Assembly: GCA_965222215.1 (NCBI GenBank)
Contig: OZ244931.1
Coordinates: 3,286,001 to 3,350,000 of the forward strand
DNA length: 64,000 bases
Source of the DNA: JABJAG01 sp965222215
Lineage (GTDB): Bacteria > Pseudomonadota > Alphaproteobacteria > UBA6615
Direction: 5' to 3'
Shown here: positions 17,179 to 25,203 of the stretch, one piece after another
How positions within the stretch are numbered: the stretch's first letter is position 1
How the letters are laid out: each line of letters starts with the position of its first letter
Notes under the pieces: model-generated
What the model saw: the letters and a program-made list of their open reading frames with translations, nothing else
The model's database searches: none
What the model was told of the DNA's origin: nothing
Made by a program: the position numbers and the translations under genes

Positions 17179-18621
17179 TCACGACACCGCCCGCAGGGAT
17201 GTGACATTTTCACCGAGCATCAGTCGGTCCGCCGGGAACAGAACACGTGCTGTTGTGCCGACATTCGGCGTGCTCGAAAGCCTGAACTCCGCACCGTGGG
17301 CGTCACAGAGCAGCTTCACGAGAGGCAGGCCGAGCCCGGTGTTGTTGAACCCGCCATCTGGCTTCAGGCTTCGCATCCGTTGCAAATGCTCCCGGTTTTC
17401 CATCCGGGCAAACGGCACAAGGACCTTCTCGATGTCATCGGGCGAAATCCCGATCCCCGTGTCCGAAACAACAACCTCCATGCGGCCGTCCGTCGTGTTC
17501 GATACGGAAACCGACACGGTACCTCCCGCGGGCGTGAACTTCACCGAGTTGGACAAAAGATTGAGCACGATCTGGCGGACTTTCGTCGCATCGCCACGAA
17601 GGTAGGGGAGCTGGTCGGGAGCCGCCCAGTCTATTGTTACGCCGTCGCGGTCCGCATTGGGGGCAACGAACTTGATCGCGTTCTCGACCAGTTGGGGAAC
17701 GTCGATCACATCTTCCGACAGGTCGACCGCACCCGCTTCCAGCTTCGAGACATCGAGAATCTGGTCGACGATACGCAACAGGTGCCGACCGCTCCGGTAG
17801 ACGATCGGCGGATACGTCTCGTACTTGCCGAAGTCCTGGGGGCCCAGGGAGCGTTCGGACATCATTTCGGAGTAGCCCATGATGGCATTCAGCGGTGTGC
17901 GAAGTTCGTGGCTCATGTTCGCGAGGAACCGGGTTTTGGCCAGGTTCGCGCTCTCCGCCCGGTCGCGCGCGGCCGTGAGGCTTTGAATCAGGCGCTCGTT
18001 GTTACGGGACAACTCGATGCGGTTGCGGAAACCGCGATTGAGATGGCGCGCCGTGACCCACAGCAGGGCCGCCCAGAACAGGACAAAGCCCGCCATCATC
18101 GGTTCGACCGTTCCATCCAGCCAGACGAGACGGATCGCATACGGCCCGACCGAAGGCACGACGAAACCGGCGAATGTCCACAAGCTGCGCGAATAACTCA
18201 CGATGGCCGACATGCTCAATGCCGCCATCACGCACGGCACGACGAGCAGTTCCGTGGCGGGCTCCAGCTGGACCGACAAGACAATCGAACAGCCCCAGAT
18301 CACGCCGGCGGCGGTGGCGCCGATCAGGAACTGCCTTTCGTCCGCCGCAGCGCTGTCGACGGTCACGCCGCGCTGCAGGACAAGCCGGACCGCAATGAAG
18401 CGGATCAGCGTAAGCGTCACGACGATGGCGAACCAGGGCAGCAGACCCACCGGCGCCGCCGACTCCCACAGGACGTAGGAAAGCAGGCAGGCGGCCGCGA
18501 AGCTGGAGAAAAGCGTGGTCGTTCCCGACCGATAGAGCTGATCGATCAGATCGCGACGAACTTCATCCGACTTGCTCTTGCCGAGCGTCGTTTCCGAATC
18601 TGGGCCGGCCGCCGCAATCAT
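17179..18621 (-). CDS. Membrane sensor histidine kinase (orphan), copy 2
   Basis: 480-residue paralogue of the kinase at 15647-17077, with the same layout: about six membrane segments, the linker RDRAESANLAKTRF, H-box histidine near residue 238, LLSNSVKFTP, DTGIGIS and GLGLP, and a near-identical C-terminus (MLGENVTSLRAVS against FLGENVVSMRAAS). The ATG at 18621 is preferred over a TTG at 18633 because GGA then sits about 8 bases upstream. The pair clearly arose by tandem duplication. No receiver-domain protein lies in the window near them. The 101-base gap between the two may hold a separate promoter for copy 1. Confidence 0.9.
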   Translation of the reverse strand: MIAAAGPDSETTLGKSKSDEVRRDLIDQLYRSGTTTLFSSFAAACLLSYVLWESAAPVGLLPWFAIVVTLTLIRFIAVRLVLQRGVTVDSAAADERQFLIGATAAGVIWGCSIVLSVQLEPATELLVVPCVMAALSMSAIVSYSRSLWTFAGFVVPSVGPYAIRLVWLDGTVEPMMAGFVLFWAALLWVTARHLNRGFRNRIELSRNNERLIQSLTAARDRAESANLAKTRFLANMSHELRTPLNAIMGYSEMMSERSLGPQDFGKYETYPPIVYRSGRHLLRIVDQILDVSKLEAGAVDLSEDVIDVPQLVENAIKFVAPNADRDGVTIDWAAPDQLPYLRGDATKVRQIVLNLLSNSVKFTPAGGTVSVSVSNTTDGRMEVVVSDTGIGISPDDIEKVLVPFARMENREHLQRMRSLKPDGGFNNTGLGLPLVKLLCDAHGAEFRLSSTPNVGTTARVLFPADRLMLGENVTSLRAVS

Positions 18622-18838
18622 CGACTTTTCCAAAAAAAGGGAGGGTTTCCCACAGATAGAAGCATACGGCTCTACCGTTAGGAAATGACTAACGCCGGAT
18701 TCGATTCAGGCGACTAGGAGCCCGCGCACAATTTTCTTATAGTAAAAATCGTCGATTGCGAAATGGCGGTTGCGGGATCGATGAAACGAGACGGCCGGCG
18801 AAAACAGGATCGGCTGCAACGACCGGGAGGAGACAATC

Positions 18839-20557
18839 ATGATTATCGAACGCGATTTGCCTGTCGAGATGGACGACGGCCAGGTGCTGCGGGTGGACGT
18901 ATACCGGCCCGACACGAAGAAGAAGGTGCCTGTCGTGATGGCCGGCGGCCCCTACGGCAAGGGGGTGAAGTATCAGGAGCACTACAAGCCGCTCTGGGAA
19001 TCGCTGCTGGAGATGCACCCGGACATTCTTCCCGGCTCCAAGCACCGCTGGCTCACCTGGGAAACCGTCGACCCGGAGATCTGGGTCCCCTGGGGTTACG
19101 CCTGCGTGCGGCTCGATTCCCGGGGCGCGGGGCGCTCACCGGGTTATCTCGATATCTTTTCACCGCGCGAGACCCAGGACTTCGCCAATGCGATCGAGTG
19201 GGCGGGCGAGCAGACATGGTCGAACGGCAATGTCGGCCTGAACGGCGTGTCGTACTACGCCATCAACCAATGGCAGGTCGCGGCGCTGCAGCCGAAGCAC
19301 CTGTCGGCGATGATCCCGTGGGAGGGCGCGGCTGACCACTACCGCGACTGGGCGCGCCACGGCGGAATCCTGTCCAACAAGTTCATGGAAATCTGGTATC
19401 CGCGCCAGGTCGAGGCGGTTCAGCACGGCAACCCGAAGGGGCCGAAGGACCACTGGATGGGCGAAAGCGCCACCGGCCCGGCCAGGCTGGGCAAGCGCGA
19501 ACTGAAGGAAAACCGCGCCGACACGCTGGAGAATTTCCGTGTCCGCGAGATGGATGACGACTGGTACCAGTCCCGTTCGCCCGACTGGTCGAAGGTCAAG
19601 GTACCGTTCCTGTCCGCGGCAAGCTGGGCCGGGTTCGGCCTGCACCCGCGCGGTAATTTCGAGGCCTTCACTCAGGCCGCCTCGCGCCAGAAGTGGCTCG
19701 AGGGCCACCCGGGGCGCCACGAGGAGTGGTTCTATCTCGACTACGGGATGGAATTGCAGAAACGCTTCTTCGACTATTACCTGAAAGGCGAGAAGAACGG
19801 CTGGAACCGCGAGCCGCGGGTCTGGGTCAATCTGCGTCGCCCGTTCACGGACGAAATCGAGTTGCGCAAGGAAAGCGAGTGGCCGCTCAAGGGCACGCGC
19901 TGGACGAAGTACTATCTCGATGCCGGCGGCAAGGGGAAGATCGACACTGCCAAGCCCAAGGTGAACCGCAAGAAGGAGTTCCGCGCGCTCACCCGCGGCA
20001 TCACGCTGAAGTCGCCGCCGCTCACCCGCGAGACCGAGTTCACCGGCCCGATGGCGGCCAAGCTCTATGTCTCGTCCACCACCGAGGACTGTGACCTGTT
20101 CGTCACGGTTCAGGCCTGGTCCGACAAGGGCCGCGAGGTCTACTTCCAGGGCACTGTCGACCCCAAGACGCCGATCGCCCAGGGCTGGCTGCGCGTGTCA
20201 CACCGCAAGCTCGACGAGGAGAAAAGCGAGCCGTGGCGGCCCTACCACACCCATGACGACAAGCAGATGATGATCCCGGGCGAGATCTACGAGGTGGATG
20301 TCGAAATCTGGCCCCAGTGCATCGTGCTGCCGAAGGGCTACCAGATTTCGATCAACATCGCGGGCCAGGATTTCGACCGGCCGGGGCCGGCGATGGATGC
20401 CTACATCCCCTCGCGCGGCTCGGGCGTGTTCCTGCACGACCATCCGACCGACCGGCCGAAGGAAATCTTCGGCGGACGGACGACGATCCACACGGGACCG
20501 AAGACCCCGTCCCACCTGCTGATGCCGGTGATCCCGAAGAACAGGAAGGAAATGTAG
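18839..20557 (+). CDS. CocE/NonD family hydrolase (X-Pro dipeptidyl-peptidase S15-like)
   Basis: 572-residue serine hydrolase. The nucleophile elbow is NGVSYYAINQW, the usual GxSYxxxxQW of the CocE/S15 group; a segment typical of the fold (RLDSRGAGRSPGYLD) and a C-terminal jelly-roll-like domain follow. No signal peptide is visible. A strong GGGAGGAG site precedes the ATG. Possible substrates are esters, amides or glutaryl-type acyl groups. It is followed after 6 bases by an OsmC gene, so both are probably co-transcribed from the 205-base region that separates them from the divergent kinase. Confidence 0.88.
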   Translation: MIIERDLPVEMDDGQVLRVDVYRPDTKKKVPVVMAGGPYGKGVKYQEHYKPLWESLLEMHPDILPGSKHRWLTWETVDPEIWVPWGYACVRLDSRGAGRSPGYLDIFSPRETQDFANAIEWAGEQTWSNGNVGLNGVSYYAINQWQVAALQPKHLSAMIPWEGAADHYRDWARHGGILSNKFMEIWYPRQVEAVQHGNPKGPKDHWMGESATGPARLGKRELKENRADTLENFRVREMDDDWYQSRSPDWSKVKVPFLSAASWAGFGLHPRGNFEAFTQAASRQKWLEGHPGRHEEWFYLDYGMELQKRFFDYYLKGEKNGWNREPRVWVNLRRPFTDEIELRKESEWPLKGTRWTKYYLDAGGKGKIDTAKPKVNRKKEFRALTRGITLKSPPLTRETEFTGPMAAKLYVSSTTEDCDLFVTVQAWSDKGREVYFQGTVDPKTPIAQGWLRVSHRKLDEEKSEPWRPYHTHDDKQMMIPGEIYEVDVEIWPQCIVLPKGYQISINIAGQDFDRPGPAMDAYIPSRGSGVFLHDHPTDRPKEIFGGRTTIHTGPKTPSHLLMPVIPKNRKEM

Positions 20558-20563
20558 GCCCGC

Positions 20564-21106
20564 ATGAACGACAAGAAAACGGCGGCTCCTGCCCCCAGCG
20601 AAAAGGGCGGGGCGGCCGCATCTTCCGAAGCGCGCACTGTCGATATCGTCTTCGAGGCGGAAGCGCGCACCCTCGACAAGCTCAAGAGCGAAGTCACGAT
20701 CACGTCGAAGTACTCGAACTTCGAGGTCACGCTGCAGACCGACGAGGGCAAGCTGCACGGCGGCGACGCGTCCGCACCCATGCCGCTGCACTATTTCGCG
20801 GCCGGTGTGGTCACCTGCCTGATGACCCAGATGAAGGCCTCGGCCAAGCGCCTGCGCGTACCCCTCGACGGCGTGCGAATGGGCGCCAGCTTTCACTGGC
20901 GGATCGAGCAGTCGGGACGCGACCCCTACTCGTCGGTGCCGGTCGGTTTCGACATCGATATCGAGGTCGACAGCGACGCGCCGCTGGACGATGTGAAAAA
21001 CCTGATCGAGTGGGCCAAGAAGGGCTGCTTCGCCGAACAGGCGCTCGCGCTGCCCTGCCCGGTCGGGCACCGGCTGAAGGTCGGCGACGACTGGATCGAG
21101 GTTTAG
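20564..21106 (+). CDS. OsmC family peroxiredoxin-like protein
   Basis: 180-residue OsmC/Ohr-superfamily protein. The two redox cysteines of the family are seen in GVVTCLMTQMKASAKRL and in ALALPCPVGHRLK, with the helix between them. The first 30 residues are low in complexity and may be a disordered tail. OsmC-like proteins reduce organic hydroperoxides. The pairing with a CocE-type hydrolase is notable because some OsmC domains are fused to alpha/beta hydrolases. It overlaps the convergent MFS gene by four bases. Confidence 0.85.
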   Translation: MNDKKTAAPAPSEKGGAAASSEARTVDIVFEAEARTLDKLKSEVTITSKYSNFEVTLQTDEGKLHGGDASAPMPLHYFAAGVVTCLMTQMKASAKRLRVPLDGVRMGASFHWRIEQSGRDPYSSVPVGFDIDIEVDSDAPLDDVKNLIEWAKKGCFAEQALALPCPVGHRLKVGDDWIEV

Positions 21107-22242
21107 GCCCGGCCGCGCCCGGCTGTCAGCGCCAGCACGACCGCAACCGCGCTCATCGCCGCCATGGCATGGAAAGCGCCGCCGCCGAATACGGCATACA
21201 GATCGCCGGCGGCGATGAGCGCCAGTCCCATAACAACGCCCGTGATCGAGGCATAGGCGCCCTGGGCCGTCGCCTTCATGCCCTCGGGTGCGTTGTCGGA
21301 AATGTAGTGCATGGTCGCGAGATAGGTCGCGCCGAAGGTGATGCCGTGCAGAATCTGGGCGACCACGAGCCCCGGCAAGGCGACCGTTTCCGCCAGGATG
21401 ATCCAGCGCAGCAGTGCCGCGCCGGCGCCGAGCAGCAGCAGGTTGCGCGCGCCGAGCCGTCCGACGACGAGGCCGCTGACCGCGAATAGGGCCACCTCCG
21501 CGACCACGCCGCCGCCCCAGAACAGGCCCACGGCGAGCTCGGAATACCCGGCTGCCTTCCAGTGGATGCCGGAGAAGCCGTTCAGGACCGCGTGGCTGGC
21601 CTGCACCAGGCTGGCCGCCAGCAGGAAAGCGAGGAACCGGCGCTGTCGCAGGAACGCGAGGATATCGGTCCATCGGGCGGTGCCGCGTGTGGCGCTCTGT
21701 TCGCGCAGCGTCAGCGTCGTCGCAAACAGAACGGCCAACGAGATCACGGCCACCAGCCAGACAAGGTTCGGTTCGCGCCCCGTGAGCAGTTCCCCGACGC
21801 CGAGCGCGGCGACGATAAAGGTGATCGAGCCCCAGAGACGAATTCGGCCGTAGTCGAGCCCGTCCCGACGAACCGCCGCCATCGTCTGGGCATCGCCCAG
21901 CGGGATCAGGACGTGGAAGGCCGGCGCAAAGACGAGAGTGATGAGCAGGATCGGCCAGAACCTGTCGTCGAACCCGTCGGCCAGCCGGTAGGCCGCGAAC
22001 GCCGCCAGCGCGACCAGCGACGCAATCACGATGATTCGCCGGCCCTGGCCGCTGCGGTCGGACGCGCGGGTCACCACCGGGTCGACGAGGATGCGCAGCC
22101 ACGGCCCGATCGCGAGCACAAGCCCGATCTGTTCCGGCGACAGGCCACGGTCCTGCAGCCAGATCGGCCAGAACGGCAGCAGCACGCCGACGACGAAGAA
22201 CAGCGCGCCGTAAAAGACGGCGAAACGGACCGACAGGTTCAT
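21103..22242 (-). CDS. MFS transporter, PPP/HcaT-like
   Basis: 379-residue integral membrane protein with about 12 hydrophobic helices. The N-terminus RFAVFYGALFFVVGVLLPFW and the motif GLSPEQIGLVLAIGPWLRI match the phenylpropionic-acid-transporter (MFS_1_like, HcaT/YcaD) group. The substrate is unknown; an aromatic acid would fit the catabolic neighbourhood. A terminator lies just upstream, separating it from the deiodinase-like gene, so it probably has its own promoter. Confidence 0.82.
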   Translation of the reverse strand: MNLSVRFAVFYGALFFVVGVLLPFWPIWLQDRGLSPEQIGLVLAIGPWLRILVDPVVTRASDRSGQGRRIIVIASLVALAAFAAYRLADGFDDRFWPILLITLVFAPAFHVLIPLGDAQTMAAVRRDGLDYGRIRLWGSITFIVAALGVGELLTGREPNLVWLVAVISLAVLFATTLTLREQSATRGTARWTDILAFLRQRRFLAFLLAASLVQASHAVLNGFSGIHWKAAGYSELAVGLFWGGGVVAEVALFAVSGLVVGRLGARNLLLLGAGAALLRWIILAETVALPGLVVAQILHGITFGATYLATMHYISDNAPEGMKATAQGAYASITGVVMGLALIAAGDLYAVFGGGAFHAMAAMSAVAVVLALTAGRGRA

Positions 22243-22267
22243 CGCGCTGGCATACCCGTTCAGGCCT

Positions 22268-22306
22268 CAGAAAGACACCGGCCGCCCGCACGAGGCGGAC
22301 GGCCGG
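22268..22306 (-). terminator. Rho-independent terminator of the deiodinase-like transcript
   Basis: Read on the minus strand, a 12-base-pair GC-rich stem (CCGGCCGTCCGC with GCGGGCGGCCGG, one G-U pair) and a 5-base loop are followed by TGTCTTTCT. It starts about 30 bases after the stop of the gene at 22337-23161 and ends before the MFS start. Stem, loop and T-rich tail fit intrinsic termination. Confidence 0.7.
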
Positions 22307-22336
22307 GACCGTCAATTAATGTTCGGCGGCGACGCG

Positions 22337-23161
22337 CTATTCGGCCGCCTGTTTCGACGCGCCCTCGTTCGGCGCAGGCGCCTTCTCGGCATCCGCCCCT
22401 TCCGCGATCCGGGCCTGGATCTCTTCCTGGGTCAGCGGCTGGTTGCGGAATCGACCGTGCTTCTCGTAGTAGCGGTCGACCTGCACGTGCTTGGCCACGG
22501 TCAGCGGCGCGTTCTTGAAGAAGTCGTAGAGCGCGACGATACCGCCGGTCCACATGGTGCGGATCATGTGCGGCATGGAGCGCGTCGCGCGTAGTTCGGC
22601 GGTCGGCGCGTTCTCGACGCGATGATAGTTCTCGCGGTCCTGCAGCGCGGCCTGGATCAGATGCGGCGCGGCCCAGTTGCAGCGATAGTGAATCGTGCCG
22701 TCCGGGCGGATGATATAGACCACGTTCGGCATCGCCCCGTAGGCACGGTGAAAATCGCCCTCAAGGTTGTCGACCAGAACCCGGCGGAATTCCTTGTAGC
22801 GCGGCGCCACAAGCTCGGCCGCCTTGAACTTGTCCTCCATCGACTGGTGCGGGCCCATGCGCTCGCCCGGATGGGCTTCGCGGACATAGACCATCACGAA
22901 TTCCACGTCGGGGAACTCGGCGACGATGTCCTTATAGGTGGTGATATTCTTCGTATACATTGAGCAGGTCGACGACCCCGTCTCGATCACCAGCCACTTG
23001 CCCTCAAAGTCCGAGATTTTCACTTCTTCCCGGGTTTCGAGGTCGATGAATGTCGCGTCGATGTATCGGTCGCCGGCCGCCGGGCCGACGAAGGTGTCGA
23101 AGTTGTAGTCGACCACACGGAAACGCGAATTATTGTAAACCGGCTTCTGAGGTTCCGACAT
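22337..23161 (-). CDS. Iodothyronine-deiodinase-like redoxin (Cys form)
   Basis: 274-residue thioredoxin-fold protein. The segment ETGSSTCSMYTKN aligns with the deiodinase active site GSCTU, with cysteine (TGC) where vertebrate enzymes have selenocysteine, and VMVYVREAHPGERMG matches the deiodinase EAH motif. Bacterial members are thought to be peroxiredoxin-like or reductive dehalogenase-like; the actual substrate is unknown. The C-terminal 100 residues have no recognised domain and end in an Ala/Glu-rich tail. The ATG at 23161 has GGGAGGCCTACCC upstream. A good terminator follows. Confidence 0.8.
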   Translation of the reverse strand: MSEPQKPVYNNSRFRVVDYNFDTFVGPAAGDRYIDATFIDLETREEVKISDFEGKWLVIETGSSTCSMYTKNITTYKDIVAEFPDVEFVMVYVREAHPGERMGPHQSMEDKFKAAELVAPRYKEFRRVLVDNLEGDFHRAYGAMPNVVYIIRPDGTIHYRCNWAAPHLIQAALQDRENYHRVENAPTAELRATRSMPHMIRTMWTGGIVALYDFFKNAPLTVAKHVQVDRYYEKHGRFRNQPLTQEEIQARIAEGADAEKAPAPNEGASKQAAE

Positions 23162-23246
23162 TGGGTAGGCCTCCCTCTTCATTATTGTCGCGAAAAAACG
23201 GAATCTGCTGACGCTGAAAGCGCAGATTTGTGCCTTTATAGCACAA

Positions 23247-23576
23247 TCAGGGGCCGTTTTCGCGAATCCGGTCCGGTTCCCGTTCAATTTCCCGTTTCTG
23301 GTGACGGCGGCGCTTGTGCGCGGCGAACCCGACGATCAGGACCGGCAGGGCGATCGGCGGACCCAGCCAGAGCATGACGGCGATCCACGCCTCCTCGCGC
23401 CGCTGCTCGCGCGCGGACTCGAACGCCTCGTCGAGGGTCTCGGACACAGCGGGCGGCGCGACGGCGGGGTCGATCCGGTCGAACCGGCCGCCGATATCGA
23501 GCGCGGCAAAGCCGGCCGCGAGCCAGAGAAGGCTCGGGACGGCCCACAGCGCGGCCAGGATGTTCGTGCGCGGCAT
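23247..23576 (-). CDS. Small hypothetical membrane protein
   Basis: 109-residue protein with two predicted membrane helices (about residues 6-27 and 63-84), a charged loop rich in Glu/Arg between them and a very basic/acidic C-terminal tail. No known family is recognised. The gene lies 7 bases from the dodecin stop and in front of the deiodinase-like gene, so it may be part of that transcript. Coding is supported by the hydrophobic pattern and by the lack of a better alternative frame; it remains hypothetical. Confidence 0.5.
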   Translation of the reverse strand: MPRTNILAALWAVPSLLWLAAGFAALDIGGRFDRIDPAVAPPAVSETLDEAFESAREQRREEAWIAVMLWLGPPIALPVLIVGFAAHKRRRHQKREIEREPDRIRENGP

Positions 23577-23583
23577 CCGATCG

Positions 23584-23790
23584 CTAGTCGTAGCGGAAAC
23601 CGACCTTCAACGTGACCTGGTAGTGCGCGACCTTGCCGTTCTCGATATGGCCGCGCGTCTCCACAACCTCGAACCAGTTGAGATTGTCGAGGGATTCGGA
23701 CGCCCTGGCGATCGCGCCCTGGATGGCGTCCTCGACGGATTTTTGCGACGAACCGACGATTTCCGTTACCGCGTAGACATTGTCGCTCAT
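23584..23790 (-). CDS. Dodecin (flavin-binding protein)
   Basis: 68-residue dodecin, a dodecameric protein that stores flavins or CoA. The pattern VYAVTEIVGSSQKSVEDAI, the tryptophan in LNWFEVVETRG and the ending HYQVTLKVGFRYD are diagnostic. The ATG at 23790 gives the normal length; an ATG two codons earlier at 23796 is possible. GGAAAGAGG lies upstream. It is divergent from the IalB-family gene. Confidence 0.93.
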   Translation of the reverse strand: MSDNVYAVTEIVGSSQKSVEDAIQGAIARASESLDNLNWFEVVETRGHIENGKVAHYQVTLKVGFRYD

Positions 23791-23927
23791 GGTCATCCTC
23801 TTTCCTTTATTGGCGTGTATAGGTATGCAACGTGTCAGGCGCCAAATGGTTCGATTTCCGTGGCCTTGCGGGAACCGCGGCCGGGCGACCACGTTGGAAC
23901 CGAAAGCAGACCGGAGCAGCGACAAAG

Positions 23928-24476
23928 ATGAAAAATGGAACAGCCTTGCGCGCGGCGGCCTTTCTGGGCGCCCTCCTCGCGACCGGCCCGACAGTGGCCC
24001 AGACCCCGGGCGGAGCGAACACGTATGTAAAGGAAACCCATGGCGCGTGGGAAATCCGCTGCCTGGAGCGCGCCGACGGGCCGGACCCGTGCCAGATGTT
24101 TCAGCGCCTGAACGACGCCAACGGCACGCCGACCGCGGAAATCAACCTGTTCCAGTTGCCCCCGGGCCAGCAGGCCGCGGCCGGCATGGTTGTCATCACG
24201 CCGCTGGAGACGCTCCTGCAGGCCCAGCTTGCGCTGCAGATCGACGGCGGCGCGGGCAAGCGCTATCCGTTTGCCTGGTGCACGCCGCAAGGCTGCGTGG
24301 TGCGCATCGCGCTGACGGCCGAAGAGGTCGAGACCATGAAAAAGGGTATCCAGGCGAACGTCACCATCGTTCCCGCTGCGAACCCGAACTCCTCGGTCGT
24401 CCTGAATGCCTCGCTGAGCGGATTCACGGCGGCCTTCGCGGCAATGCAGGCGGCCAACCCGGCGCCGGCGCAGTAG
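23928..24476 (+). CDS. Invasion-associated locus B (IalB) family periplasmic protein
   Basis: 182-residue secreted protein. A signal peptide of about 25 residues ends at TVAQ. The mature part shows HGAWEIRCLER, CQMFQ and WCTPQGCVVRI, with the paired cysteines typical of the IalB family. Despite the name the family is widespread in free-living alphaproteobacteria and its role is unknown. The ATG at 23928 is chosen because it begins the signal peptide; the longer frame from 23832 would bury it. It converges with the dienelactone hydrolase gene. Confidence 0.85.
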   Translation: MKNGTALRAAAFLGALLATGPTVAQTPGGANTYVKETHGAWEIRCLERADGPDPCQMFQRLNDANGTPTAEINLFQLPPGQQAAAGMVVITPLETLLQAQLALQIDGGAGKRYPFAWCTPQGCVVRIALTAEEVETMKKGIQANVTIVPAANPNSSVVLNASLSGFTAAFAAMQAANPAPAQ

Positions 24477-24493
24477 CCGCCTTTCCGCAACCG

Positions 24494-25198
24494 CTAGCCG
24501 AGGTGGCGGCGGAAGAACTCCACGGATAGCTCCAGCGCGCGCTCGGCCTCGGGCGCGCTGTAGGTCGTGCCGCCGTGCCGCGCGAAGGCGTGGTCTGCGT
24601 CCGGATACTTGTGGATTTCCACCAGCGGGTTCGGCGACAGCCGCCGCTCGATCAGCTTGCACACCTCCGGCTGGACCCATTTGTCGGCCAGCGCCTGGTG
24701 CAGCATGAACGGCTTCGACAGGTTCGGCGCTTCCTTGATCGAGTGCTCGATATAGGTGCCGTAGTAGGCCACGGCGCAATCGATGTCCGACCGGCAGCAC
24801 ATCAGATAGCCCATCTTGCCGCCCAGGCAGTAGCCGACCGTGCCGACCTTGCCGTTGCCGCCCTCGATGCCGCGCAGGAAGCTCGCCGTGTCCTCCATGT
24901 CGAGGACGCCGAGGTCGTAGTCGAAGTCGTAGTAGAGATCGAGCGCCTTGTTCCAGTGGTCCGGATTGGCGTCGTCCAGTTCCACCCCCGGCTCCATCCG
25001 CCAGAACAGGTCCGGCACCAGCGTGATCCAGCCGGCCTCGGCGAACTCCTGCGCGTGGTAGCGCATGGTGTCGTTGACGCCCCAGATCTCCATGATCGCA
25101 ATGATCGCGCCCGCCGGTTCGCGATCCGGATACGCGACATGCGCACCCATCTTCGAACCGTCCCGCAGGGTGACTTCGATATCTTCTGTACGCTGCAT
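24494..25198 (-). CDS. Dienelactone hydrolase family protein
   Basis: 234-residue alpha/beta hydrolase. The nucleophile is cysteine in GYCLGGKMGYL, and the late DADHAFAR supplies the histidine, as in dienelactone hydrolases of the chlorocatechol pathway. No chlorocatechol genes are near, so a broader carboxymethylenebutenolidase-like role is assumed. Only 5 bases separate it from the stop of the upstream molybdenum hydroxylase gene, which points to co-transcription and perhaps to a shared substrate. Confidence 0.87.
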   Translation of the reverse strand: MQRTEDIEVTLRDGSKMGAHVAYPDREPAGAIIAIMEIWGVNDTMRYHAQEFAEAGWITLVPDLFWRMEPGVELDDANPDHWNKALDLYYDFDYDLGVLDMEDTASFLRGIEGGNGKVGTVGYCLGGKMGYLMCCRSDIDCAVAYYGTYIEHSIKEAPNLSKPFMLHQALADKWVQPEVCKLIERRLSPNPLVEIHKYPDADHAFARHGGTTYSAPEAERALELSVEFFRRHLG

Positions 25199-25203
25199 GA
25201 CCT

